A DNA stretch of 64,000 nt from CAZBEL01 sp964628055 (GCA_964628055.1 CAZVNL010000003.1:32558-96557); one strand, 5' to 3'; positions 35,380 to 43,139 are shown, counted from the stretch's first letter. Numbers and translations are program-made. Notes: generated from the letters alone by a model not told the origin.

Positions 35380-35988
35380 TCAGAATTCCCCTCCCGGGAG
35401 TACTTGCAAAGGAACGGTTGCAAAATGGGTGGAGGTTTCAATCTGCTGAACCATATCCTCATGAAGGCGAGGAATAATGGTGGCTCCCAGCCAAAACTGT
35501 TGATCGGTCACATTCGCCTGGGCCAACTCCACCGCCGCCTGCACCTCCTCCACCGCTCCGGTGAAAACGGTAAAAGCCTTTCCTCCCAGATCATCTGCTA
35601 AGCGAAGCTCCATAATATCCACCACCGCTCCTTTAACCGCCGCATCGGCCCCCTTGATCGTAGCTGCCATAGTGCCTGTTTCCACGATACCTAACGATTC
35701 CCGGTTACACGGCAGGTGCTTATTCAAAACGGCGTCGTACACTTGCTCGTGAACGTCGGCAAGGAACACCCGGTCAATGACCTGGTCGCCCCCAATAGCC
35801 ACACCCTTAGCGAAGGCCTCCTCCACCGCGGCGACGCTACCGCCCACCAACACCACGTGCTTCCCCGGATGCACCGTCCCCGTCTTCAATATACTGAGGG
35901 GAGCCCGTTTTATCATGGCATCCCCGGCCAGGATACCCGTGGGAATACTGGAAAATTCAATCAAGGCCAGGGCGGGATAACGTTCCAT
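35380..35988 (-). CDS. BMC-T shell protein (tandem BMC domains)
   Basis: 202 aa from the ATG at 35988, which overlaps the TGA of the aldehyde dehydrogenase (TGATG); a longer upstream reading lies in another frame of that gene and is rejected. Two BMC domains are in tandem: residues ~3-95 (ALALIEFSSIPTGILAGDAM) and ~103-190 (LGIVETGTMAATIKGADAAVK). Trimers of such proteins form pseudohexameric tiles, often with a larger, gated pore. A central Cys (LPCN) sits at the domain junction. Confidence 0.93.
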   Translation of the reverse strand: MERYPALALIEFSSIPTGILAGDAMIKRAPLSILKTGTVHPGKHVVLVGGSVAAVEEAFAKGVAIGGDQVIDRVFLADVHEQVYDAVLNKHLPCNRESLGIVETGTMAATIKGADAAVKGAVVDIMELRLADDLGGKAFTVFTGAVEEVQAAVELAQANVTDQQFWLGATIIPRLHEDMVQQIETSTHFATVPLQVLPGGEF

Positions 35989-37433
35989 CACACAATCCGG
36001 AAATGATCTACCAAAACACAACGCCGCTCCCGGGTAAAACTCCGGGCATCGGTGAGACCCTCCCCGGTGGGGCTGGCAATGGTGAAAGAACAATGCCCTT
36101 CACCACCGTATCCCAACCCAGCCAACGAAGGTCCGTTCTTGACGAAAATGCTGCAATCCATTTCTCGGGCCATGCTGCTCAGGTTATCCAAGTTCTTGGA
36201 GTGCATAATGGCCGTGTGTCCAAAACCGTGTTCAGCCTCTTTGGCCATATCAATGGCCTGACCCACATTGGGCAATCGCACCAGGGGAACTATTGGCATC
36301 ATCTGCTCCGTCCACACCAGGGGGTGGCCTAAAGGGACCGGGGCAATGGCCAGCCGCACGTGATCCTCCACTGCCAAACCGATCTTGGAGAGGATCACCT
36401 GGACGTCCTTACCGATGAAGGCCTTGTTGATAATACCTGGTTGCCGGGTACCGAATATCTCCTTGAAAATAACCTTCTCCAGGCGTTCAATTTCATGGGG
36501 TTTCAACACGACGGCATGGTGCCGGGTGAAGGCTGCCTGTAAGCGGTCTGCTACGGCCTCCACCACAAAAATTTCCTTTTCCACCACGCAGATGATGTTG
36601 TTGTCCATGGAGCCTCCCTGGACGATACAGCGCGCAGCGTGCTCTAAGTCAGCGCTCTCGTCCACCACCACGGGAGGGTTCCCCGGTCCGGCACAGATGG
36701 CCCGTTTGCCACTGGTCATGGCAGCCTTGACCACTTCGCCGCCACCCGTCACCACCAGGAGGTTGATCTCTGGATGAAGCATGAGTTCCTGGGCGCTGGC
36801 GATCGTGGGTTCGGCCAGGGTCACCACCAGGTTTTCTGGGCCACCTACCTCGGTAATGGCCCGGTTTAACAGCTCCACGTTGTGGATGCTCACCTTTTTT
36901 GCCGCCGGATGTACGTTGAAAACCACGGCATTCCCTGCGGCCAGCATCCCGATAGTATTACAGATGATGGTGGAAGTGGGATTGGTACAGGGCGTAATGG
37001 CCCCGATGACTCCCACCGGAGCTAATTCCGTGAGCGTGAGCCCGCGATCTCCCGTCTTCACCTGGGGTACCAGCGCCTCCGTACCGGGCGTCTTTTCCGT
37101 GACCAAACGGTTCTTCGCAATTTTATCAGCCACCCTTCCCAACCCTGTTTCGGCATGGGCTTGTTGGGCCAACTCCTCAGCATGTTGGAACATGAAGGCA
37201 CGAATACTCCGCAGGATCTCCTCACGCTTAACCAGTGGCATGGCCATCAATTGTCGCTGGGCCTGCGTGGCAGCCTTCACGGCTCTATTTAGGTCGACGA
37301 ATACCCCGCGACCCGGCGCCGCTCCAACAGTCTCCACCGGGCGCGTCTTAATGTTACTATGCCCTGGTAGACGGAGGGATTGTACGACCTGGCTGGCGAT
37401 TAAATCCACCTGGCTCGGTGTTAATTGAGACAC
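35988..37433 (-). CDS. CoA-acylating aldehyde dehydrogenase (PduP/EutE type), shell-targeted
   Basis: 481 aa. Catalytic Cys282 lies in DNNIICVVEKEIFVV, the motif of acylating enzymes; the NAD-binding part contains ITPCTNPTSTIICN. The first ~22 residues (MSQLTPSQVDLIASQVVQSL) form an amphipathic helix plus linker, as expected for an encapsulation peptide. It would convert acetaldehyde released by the DeoC domain into acetyl-CoA using NAD+ and CoA. Preceded by GGGAGG; ends coupled to BMC-T. Confidence 0.94.
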   Translation of the reverse strand: MSQLTPSQVDLIASQVVQSLRLPGHSNIKTRPVETVGAAPGRGVFVDLNRAVKAATQAQRQLMAMPLVKREEILRSIRAFMFQHAEELAQQAHAETGLGRVADKIAKNRLVTEKTPGTEALVPQVKTGDRGLTLTELAPVGVIGAITPCTNPTSTIICNTIGMLAAGNAVVFNVHPAAKKVSIHNVELLNRAITEVGGPENLVVTLAEPTIASAQELMLHPEINLLVVTGGGEVVKAAMTSGKRAICAGPGNPPVVVDESADLEHAARCIVQGGSMDNNIICVVEKEIFVVEAVADRLQAAFTRHHAVVLKPHEIERLEKVIFKEIFGTRQPGIINKAFIGKDVQVILSKIGLAVEDHVRLAIAPVPLGHPLVWTEQMMPIVPLVRLPNVGQAIDMAKEAEHGFGHTAIMHSKNLDNLSSMAREMDCSIFVKNGPSLAGLGYGGEGHCSFTIASPTGEGLTDARSFTRERRCVLVDHFRIV

Positions 37434-37481
37434 ATTTCACCTCCCGGTTCAGTTTTCGATTGGATTGCCATGTCTTTGGGG

Positions 37482-37534
37482 GTCAGGGACAGGGTCAACC
37501 TGGGGTGTCGGTAGCAAAATGACACGGGGCTGAC
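37482..37534. repeat. Nested inverted repeats in the gap before the aldehyde dehydrogenase gene
   Basis: GTCAG (37482-37486) pairs with CTGAC (37530-37534), enclosing GTGTC (37505-37509) with GACAC (37521-37525). The tract also has repeated GGGTCAGGGACAGGGTCAACC-like blocks that recall REP-type elements. It lies in the 114-bp non-coding space between BMC-P copy 3 and the dehydrogenase. Confidence 0.4.
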
Positions 37535-37547
37535 TTGTTAAAAACGC

Positions 37548-37847
37548 TCAAGCCGCGGCACCTTTTTTGTACTTCGTCTCCCCGCCGACTTCCCAGTGAT
37601 CCACAATGGCCATGACCACGGCGTCACAGGGACGTTTATCGGTTAAAACGGTCTGCCGGGCCGAACTACCGGTCGCATAGAGGACCAATTCCCCTACGCC
37701 GGCGCCGACGGCATCGGCCGCCACAACGAAGCCGCCCTTCTGTTTACCCTCAACATCCACTTGCTGGAGCAGGAGAAATTTGAGGCCCTCCATGCTCTCT
37801 TCTTTGCGGGTGGAGACCACCGTCCCCACCACTTCTGCTAATGTCAT
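37548..37847 (-). CDS. BMC-P pentameric shell vertex protein (EutN/CcmL), copy 3
   Basis: 99 aa. MTLAEVVGTVVSTRKEESME, FLLLQQVD, VAADAVGAGVGELVLYATGSSAR and DAVVMAIVDHWEV match the family; the tail KYKKGAAA is basic. It follows the BMC-H gene after 12 bp. Three vertex paralogues in one locus is typical of several metabolosome types. Confidence 0.94.
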   Translation of the reverse strand: MTLAEVVGTVVSTRKEESMEGLKFLLLQQVDVEGKQKGGFVVAADAVGAGVGELVLYATGSSARQTVLTDKRPCDAVVMAIVDHWEVGGETKYKKGAAA

Positions 37848-37859
37848 CTCAACGCCTGC

Positions 37860-38174
37860 TTATTTCTTGCTCTTTTTGAGCTCGGCTTGACCTTCCTCTT
37901 TTCGACCCAGGGGCAAGACGGCATCTACATTCACATGGGGACGGGCGATAATGTGCACGGCGACGATCTCGCCTACGCGCGCGGCACCGGCTTTCCCGGC
38001 ATCGCAGGCGGCCTTAACAGCGGCCACATCACCCCGGATATTTACCGTCACATAACCACCCCCGGTCCGTTCATAAGACACCAGCTCCACCTTGGCGGCT
38101 TTCACCATTGCGTCAGCCGCTTCCACGACGGCAGGAAAACTCCGCGTCTCAATCATTCCAAGTGCTTCGGCCAT
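37860..38174 (-). CDS. BMC-H hexameric shell protein
   Basis: 104 aa, one BMC domain: ALGMIETRSFPAVVEAADAMVKAA, then YVTVNIRGDVAAVKAACDAG and GEIVAVHIIARPH. The pore-side loop reads RTGGGYV. It tiles the facets of the shell. A Lys/Glu-rich tail (KEEGQAELKKSKK) follows the domain. A strong AGGAGG ribosome site suggests high translation, as befits the major shell tile. Confidence 0.97.
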   Translation of the reverse strand: MAEALGMIETRSFPAVVEAADAMVKAAKVELVSYERTGGGYVTVNIRGDVAAVKAACDAGKAGAARVGEIVAVHIIARPHVNVDAVLPLGRKEEGQAELKKSKK

Positions 38175-38275
38175 GAGTTCTACCTCCTATGTTTAGGTTA
38201 CTCTTTAATGACGACCACCGTTTCCACGCTGATCTTTCGCATATCAAAGATGTTCTGTCTAAAGACACCCTTGAT

Positions 38276-38899
38276 CTACAATTCTTTTGGTACACCGGAC
38301 ACCTCTTCGATGGTTTTCACCGCGACTCGCCAGGCTACGTCAATATCGCGTTCCTCGCCCCCCAGATAAACGCGGCCAAAACTACCGAAAGAGCGCACCT
38401 CCAGGATGTTGATCTCGGCGGCCTTCTCGGCCTCATTGGCTGCCAGGGCGGCATAAGCAGCGGGTTGGACTTCCATTACATAGAGGGTCTGACCGGGAAC
38501 GATCATATTTCCGTGACGCATACGGTTGATGAGTTGCGTTTGGTGGTCATCCACCCGCCGGATCACCTGGCTGGAATAGATTTTGGGTTTCCAGCGCTTC
38601 TCTTCTTTCAAATCCAAGGCCTCCAGAATGGCCCTTCCCGCCTGGCGCACGTCCGCCTGGGATTCTGAATGGATTTCCAACATACCGTACAACCGCTCCA
38701 CGATCTGCATTCCCGGCGTTACGCGGGTAGACTTAAGGGCAATATCCGTGACCCGGTTAATCTCGATGCCAGGCGAGATTTCCACGTACAGGGAGGCCAT
38801 CCCGGCAATGGGTAGAAATCCCTTGGCCACGGTCCCTAAAAAAGCGGCGTACTGGGGTTGTAAACTATCTAAGAAAACGTAGGCTCTAAGATCGATCAT
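38276..38899 (-). CDS. Tandem BMC-like protein, divergent shell or shell-associated subunit
   Basis: 207 aa, not assigned with certainty. Residues ~33-92 (GMASLYVEISPGIEINRVTD through QADVRQAGRAILEAL) and ~137-200 (TLYVMEVQPAAYAALAANEA, FGRVYLGGEERDIDVAWRV) each resemble a BMC fold, joined by a charged linker at ~95-130. The half motifs are far from the canonical BMC-T next door. It sits 26 bp after the fusion enzyme gene and 101 bp before BMC-H, always on the same strand. It may be a trimeric tile or an interior scaffold. Confidence 0.6.
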   Translation of the reverse strand: MIDLRAYVFLDSLQPQYAAFLGTVAKGFLPIAGMASLYVEISPGIEINRVTDIALKSTRVTPGMQIVERLYGMLEIHSESQADVRQAGRAILEALDLKEEKRWKPKIYSSQVIRRVDDHQTQLINRMRHGNMIVPGQTLYVMEVQPAAYAALAANEAEKAAEINILEVRSFGSFGRVYLGGEERDIDVAWRVAVKTIEEVSGVPKEL

Positions 38900-38925
38900 G
38901 ATAACTACTCACTTCCCGTAGGGTG

Positions 38926-40353
38926 TTAATTTGAAATGGTGACTGTTTTGGCTTCTTGCAAAATTTTTATGCTGGCGCTGGCGCCAATCCGGGTTGCGCC
39001 GGCCTGGATCATCTCCCGGGCTTCCTCGTAAGTGTGAATTCCCCCGGCGGCCTTCACCTCCAGCCCGGCCTGACCCACCGTTTGACTCATGAGGGCCACA
39101 TCTTCCACGGTGGCCCCCTGGGGACCAAAACCGGTGGAGGTTTTCACGAAATTGGCGCGGGCCTTTCGGGCCAGTGTGCAGGCCCGCACCTTCTCCTCAT
39201 CGGTTAAATAGGCCGTTTCGATAATCACCTTGCTCACGGCGCCTCCGTCTTCACAGGCTTCACACACGGCCCGAATGTCACGGTACACCAGGTCATCATT
39301 GCCACTCTTTAAGGCCCCAATGTTGATGACCATGTCAATTTCCCGCGCCCCATCCCGGATGGCGCGGCGCGTTTCCAGCGCTTTGATTTCTGGCATATGC
39401 GCCCCCGAGGGGAATCCCACCACGGTGCACACCTTTACGGGGGAGCCGGCTAACTCGCGGGCCGCCAAGGGAACATAACTGGGATGCACACACACCGTGG
39501 CAAACCCAAACTCCCGGGCCTCGGCAGACAATTTCCTAATGTCATCTTCCGTGGCCTCGGGTTTCAGAAGGGTGTGGTCAATACAACGGGCAATATCTTC
39601 AGGGACACACTCACAGCCGGTGCCGTTATGATACCCGATCCGTTCCACACCCAACTCTAAAAACTTGCGGATCGTTTCGGGCTGCTTCTCCACGCAAACA
39701 CCACATTGGCATACCACGTCCGAAGAGCAATGGTTACCGTCCACCAGGGGTGCTGATTCTTCCTGAGTTGCCAGTAATTCTCCCACTCGTTGGGCAATTC
39801 GGGCCACGTCTTCCTGGGTGATATACACTCCTTCGGCCTCCTTTTTGACTGGTGATGAAAGGTCTGGCTCGGGCATTTTAGCTCCTTCTCGCAGTTGATC
39901 TAAATCATTAATCATCTGGACCCGGCGTTGATGTCGCTCCACCGTACACTGCTGAGTTAAAAAAGTGTCTACTATTTGCTTGGCCAATGCTTCGCCGACG
40001 AGTCCCGCCCCTAAAGTGATCACGTTGGCGTCATTGTGCTCCCGGGCATTCCGCGCCGTGGTGAGGTCGTAGCACAGCGCCGCCCGTACACCGGGAACTT
40101 TATTGGCCACCATGGCCGATCCAATCCCAGCGCCATCCACCAGCACGCCGAAATCGGCCTTGCCATCGGACACGGTCTGCGCCACCGCGTAAGCAAAGAC
40201 CGGATAATCCACTGCGGTAGTGCTGTCGGTTCCGCAATCAGCAATGTTATAACCTTGGCTTGTTAAATATTCCTTTAGCAATTCTTTCAGGGTGTAGCCT
40301 CCATGATCGGCCCCCAGGGCAATAATTTTTCCGGTGGAAATGGTGGTTGTCAT
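38926..40353 (-). CDS. RpiB-DeoC fusion enzyme of SPU-type microcompartment
   Basis: 475 aa from the ATG at 40353, four bases after the regulator stop. Residues 1-155 are an RpiB fold (GADHGGYTLKE, ANKVPGVRAALC, REHNDANVITLGA), but the catalytic Cys of RpiB is Asp73 and the following Thr is Ala75 (LVDGAGIG). A linker (~156-255) contains a likely encapsulation helix (VYITQEDVARIAQRVGELLA) and Cys 209, 215, 217, 220, 247 and 249. Residues ~256-475 are deoxyribose-phosphate aldolase with Schiff-base Lys404 in FVKTSTGFG and EIDMVINIGALKSG. It would split deoxyribose 5-phosphate to glyceraldehyde 3-phosphate and acetaldehyde. Confidence 0.92.
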   Translation of the reverse strand: MTTTISTGKIIALGADHGGYTLKELLKEYLTSQGYNIADCGTDSTTAVDYPVFAYAVAQTVSDGKADFGVLVDGAGIGSAMVANKVPGVRAALCYDLTTARNAREHNDANVITLGAGLVGEALAKQIVDTFLTQQCTVERHQRRVQMINDLDQLREGAKMPEPDLSSPVKKEAEGVYITQEDVARIAQRVGELLATQEESAPLVDGNHCSSDVVCQCGVCVEKQPETIRKFLELGVERIGYHNGTGCECVPEDIARCIDHTLLKPEATEDDIRKLSAEAREFGFATVCVHPSYVPLAARELAGSPVKVCTVVGFPSGAHMPEIKALETRRAIRDGAREIDMVINIGALKSGNDDLVYRDIRAVCEACEDGGAVSKVIIETAYLTDEEKVRACTLARKARANFVKTSTGFGPQGATVEDVALMSQTVGQAGLEVKAAGGIHTYEEAREMIQAGATRIGASASIKILQEAKTVTISN

Positions 40354-40357
40354 CAGG

Positions 40358-41299
40358 TTAAGCTTCCAATAATTCCTCGGCCACCCATTCATCGGTGACC
40401 AGACAATTGAACCATTTCCCTTTCAACCCAGCCCGGATGGCAGGGAACTTTTCTTTCCCCCCCGCCACGGCAATGGCAAAGGGCTTGGACTGTAATTCCT
40501 CTAACTCAATACCAATAGTCCGTGCGTTTAAATCCGGATCGCAGATTTGTCCATCCCCTCGTAGAATACGCGAGCAGATATCCCCCACGGCCCCTTGATC
40601 TATGAGGTGATCCACCTCCTCCGGTTCAAAATAGTCGGCCTTCACCAACACCGACTCATGACTGAACGAACCGATTGTAAATAGGGCTATCTCTGCTTGC
40701 CGACCTAATTCCAGAGTACGAGCAATATTTTTATCGGCCAGGATGGCCGCTTTTAACTGAGCGCTATCCACAACTGCAGGAAGGGGTAGTAAATAAGGTA
40801 GGGCACGATAATTCTCGCTAAGCCGCTGGGCGATCTCGCCGGCGTGGGTGTCATACTCGGCGCGGGAGATACCTCCATTCAACTGGACAACGGTCATCCC
40901 CCTAAGGGAACGTTTTTTCAGGTTGCGGGTTACGGCCTGCATGGTGGTCCCCCACGAAACACCCAGGATCACCTTTTCTTTTAATATAGAATCGAGGAAA
41001 ATGACCGCCGCCCGTCCTAACCTGTTTTTAATGGTTTGTTCATCTTCATCACCGTTGGGAACCACCACGACCTTTTTTAAACCGAAGCGTTCCTTGAGCG
41101 CATGTTCCAACTGGGTACCATGTTCGGCGGGGTCGATGATTTCAATTTTCACGATGCCTCGTTCCCGGGCAACCTGTAATAAACGCGATACTCCCGGGCG
41201 AGATATGCCTAACCGCACAGCAATCTGCCGCTGGTTGAGTCCGTGCTCATAATATAATCTGGCGGCTTCTACTAAAAGAGTGTCACTGTCTGGTTTCAT
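40358..41299 (-). CDS. SorC/DeoR-type transcriptional regulator of the BMC locus
   Basis: 313 aa. N-terminal HTH (LNQRQIAVRLGISRPGVSRLLQVARERGIV, given in two parts: LNQRQIAVRLGIS and RPGVSRLLQVARERG) and a C-terminal sugar-phosphate-binding domain (VVVVPNGDEDEQ; GVSWGTTMQAV; AVGDICSRILRGDGQ), the SorC layout. B. subtilis DeoR belongs to this family and responds to deoxyribose 5-phosphate, the substrate of the downstream aldolase, so the same inducer is likely here. It is the first gene of the operon and probably autoregulated via the site at 41313-41347. Confidence 0.93.
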   Translation of the reverse strand: MKPDSDTLLVEAARLYYEHGLNQRQIAVRLGISRPGVSRLLQVARERGIVKIEIIDPAEHGTQLEHALKERFGLKKVVVVPNGDEDEQTIKNRLGRAAVIFLDSILKEKVILGVSWGTTMQAVTRNLKKRSLRGMTVVQLNGGISRAEYDTHAGEIAQRLSENYRALPYLLPLPAVVDSAQLKAAILADKNIARTLELGRQAEIALFTIGSFSHESVLVKADYFEPEEVDHLIDQGAVGDICSRILRGDGQICDPDLNARTIGIELEELQSKPFAIAVAGGKEKFPAIRAGLKGKWFNCLVTDEWVAEELLEA

Positions 41300-41312
41300 G
41301 GCTTTGAGGTGT

Positions 41313-41347
41313 TGAACATATGTTCATTTGTAATTATCATTTGTTCA
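41313..41347. promoter_or_regulatory. Operator of the SorC-type regulator: palindrome plus repeated half-site
   Basis: A perfect 14-bp palindrome TGAACATATGTTCA (41313-41326) and a further TGTTCA (41342-41347) in direct repeat 21 bp, about two helical turns, from the right half of the palindrome. B. subtilis DeoR is known to bind a palindrome plus a direct repeat of its 3' half. The sites lie at and just downstream of the predicted -10, 14 bp before the regulator start codon. Confidence 0.65.
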
Positions 41348-41376
41348 AAACTACATCTAAAACCACAGCGTGTCAA
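41348..41376 (-). promoter_or_regulatory. Promoter of the microcompartment operon
   Basis: On the minus strand a perfect TTGACA (41371-41376), 17-base spacer and TAGTTT (41348-41353). Transcription would start near 41341, within the operator, giving a ~42-base leader to the ATG at 41299. The -10 is weak, fitting a regulated promoter. Confidence 0.55.
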
Positions 41377-41450
41377 GAAAAATTTTCAATTTTAAAACAG
41401 TGGGTACGGCTTATTTGTAAAACAAGTACTTAATATTCAATAGATTATAA

Positions 41451-41487
41451 AACAAAAATTACGATCCTTCGTAGTGAGTGAAGGATC
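41451..41487 (-). terminator. Intrinsic terminator after the phosphohexomutase gene
   Basis: Minus strand: GATCCTTC and GAAGGATC (41480-41487 and 41463-41470) form a perfect 8-bp stem with a 9-base loop, followed by GTAATTTTTGTTTT. It separates the mutase gene from the microcompartment operon. Confidence 0.75.
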
Positions 41488-41508
41488 AAAGCCATGGGTA
41501 TTCTGACG

Positions 41509-42861
41509 CTATTTGTTAGTATCTTTTATTGATGTTTTAACCTTTTCCACCAAGTTTTTGGCTTCCTGCTTTTCCGGCGCCTCGGCATAGATCCGCAGGA
41601 TGGGCTCGGTATTCGATTTCCTTAAGTGAATCCAACGGTCTGGCCAACTGAACTTTACGCCATCGTCGGTGATAACTTTGGCATCGGAGAAGGCGACGTG
41701 GAGAACTGGGAAGACTTTTTCCAGATCCACGCTCTCTATGGAGATTTTATCTTTTACCATTTCGAACTGGGGTAGGCTTGCGTGGATGGAACTCAAAGGT
41801 TCGGCGGTCTGCGCCATGCGGTGCAGCACTAGGGCGGCTCCTACCAGGGAATCGCGCCCCATATGCGCCAGTCTCAAAATGACCCCGCCGTTGCCTTCGC
41901 CTCCTAATTGAGCACCGATAGCTAACATTTTCTCCACGACGTTAATTTCCCCTACCGGAGACCGCGCCACGTCACAGTCGTACCGTGCCGCCATCACCTC
42001 CAAGGCCAGCGAGGAAGATAAATTAGTCACTAATATCCCGGGATCCGCGACGGTCTTCAAGTACCCTTCCGCCGCCAGGACCAGGGTGTACTCTTCTCCC
42101 AAAGGGCGACCCTGCTCCGAAACCACCGCCAACCGGTCGGCATCGGGGTCCACGGCAAAGCCCACAGCGGCTTGCTCCTGGATTACCGTGGCACACAAAT
42201 CGCCCAAATGCTCCGGCAAAGGCTCCGCACCGCGGGTAAAAAGGCCATTAGCAGCACAATTTATCCGTACCACGGAACAACCTAAGTTCTCCAAAAGGGA
42301 AGGCAACGCCTCCGAGCCGGCCCCGTTCACGGCATCCACCACCACCTTGAAAGCCCGCTTACGAATGGCGGCTGTATCCAGGCATTTCATGCTCATTATA
42401 TGTAGAGTATGTTTCAAAACCGCATTTTCATACGGTAACACCATTCCTTCTCTAGGGGGTTTGACCGGCATTGCACCTCGATCTACCATTTTGAATAATT
42501 GTTCGCACTCCCCGGGACGGATAAAGGTACCGTCGGCACGGACAAACTTAAATCCGTTCCACTCGATGGGATTATGACTGGCGGTAATGATGATTCCCCC
42601 GCCCGCATCTGAATGTTCCACTAAAAATTGCACGGTAGGCGTGGGGACAATGCCACAAATAATCACCTCCCGGCCGAGGCTCCCCAACGCAGTTACCACC
42701 GCCTCCAACAGGTCGTCCCCTGAGGGACGGCTATCACGCCCCACAATGACCGCTCCCGGCGGTATGATGGTGTGGAAGGCCCGCGTATACTGCTCACTAA
42801 CCTGGGGCGTCAGGTGGGTGGCCACTAAACCTCGAACCCCGGAGATGCTACGGATCAACAT
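41509..42861 (-). CDS. Phosphohexomutase (phosphoglucosamine / phosphomannomutase type)
   Basis: 450 aa, alpha-D-phosphohexomutase family. Phosphoserine loop TASHNPIEWNGFK, metal loop DPDADRLAVV, sugar-binding GEGNGGVILRLAHMGRDS and phosphate-binding RKSNTEPILRIYAEA are intact. It interconverts hexose 1- and 6-phosphates; the GEGNGG loop is common in GlmM-like enzymes feeding UDP-GlcNAc, but a mannose or glucose preference cannot be excluded. It is followed by its own terminator and separated from rpsU by another. Confidence 0.9.
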   Translation of the reverse strand: MLIRSISGVRGLVATHLTPQVSEQYTRAFHTIIPPGAVIVGRDSRPSGDDLLEAVVTALGSLGREVIICGIVPTPTVQFLVEHSDAGGGIIITASHNPIEWNGFKFVRADGTFIRPGECEQLFKMVDRGAMPVKPPREGMVLPYENAVLKHTLHIMSMKCLDTAAIRKRAFKVVVDAVNGAGSEALPSLLENLGCSVVRINCAANGLFTRGAEPLPEHLGDLCATVIQEQAAVGFAVDPDADRLAVVSEQGRPLGEEYTLVLAAEGYLKTVADPGILVTNLSSSLALEVMAARYDCDVARSPVGEINVVEKMLAIGAQLGGEGNGGVILRLAHMGRDSLVGAALVLHRMAQTAEPLSSIHASLPQFEMVKDKISIESVDLEKVFPVLHVAFSDAKVITDDGVKFSWPDRWIHLRKSNTEPILRIYAEAPEKQEAKNLVEKVKTSIKDTNK

Positions 42862-42872
42862 GGGAATAAATT

Positions 42873-42905
42873 AAAAAAGGTTCGGGGTCAAACCCCGAAC
42901 CTTTT
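42873..42905 (-). terminator. Intrinsic terminator after rpsU
   Basis: GGTTCGGGG (42879-42887) and CCCCGAACC (42893-42901) form a perfect 9-bp stem with a 5-base loop. It is flanked by A6 on the left and T4 on the right, so it gives a T-run on both strands, stronger for minus-strand transcripts. Confidence 0.9.
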
Positions 42906-42928
42906 CGTATACTTCTTGTACTGGTGAT

Positions 42929-43117
42929 TCAGTAACGGGCGTAACGGGCCATCCGCCGTAGGGCCTTTTTGCGGGCCGTACGTTTCTCATCACTGGGCTT
43001 AATATAAAAAGATTTCCGTTTTACTTCCCGCAGAACACCAGCCCGTTCCCACTTTTTCTTAAAGCGGCGCAGGGCCCGTTCCAGGGGCTCGCCCTCTCTT
43101 ACGGTCACTTCGACCAC
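42929..43117 (-). CDS. rpsU: 30S ribosomal protein S21
   Basis: 62 aa: VTVREGEPLERALRRFKKKW followed by RKSFYIKPSDEKRTARKKAL and a basic tail, the S21 pattern. S21 helps the anti-Shine-Dalgarno region engage mRNA. It lies 22 bp after the sigma-factor gene with a GGAGG ribosome site, and ends at a strong terminator. Confidence 0.97.
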   Translation of the reverse strand: MVEVTVREGEPLERALRRFKKKWERAGVLREVKRKSFYIKPSDEKRTARKKALRRMARYARY

Positions 43118-43139
43118 GGGTGAATCACCTCCTTTACGT

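Noticed and set aside
35989..36093. Extended N-terminus of the BMC-T protein
   Set aside because: The additional 35 residues lie in an alternative frame inside the aldehyde dehydrogenase gene and look unlike BMC sequence; the TGATG coupling supports the ATG at 35988.
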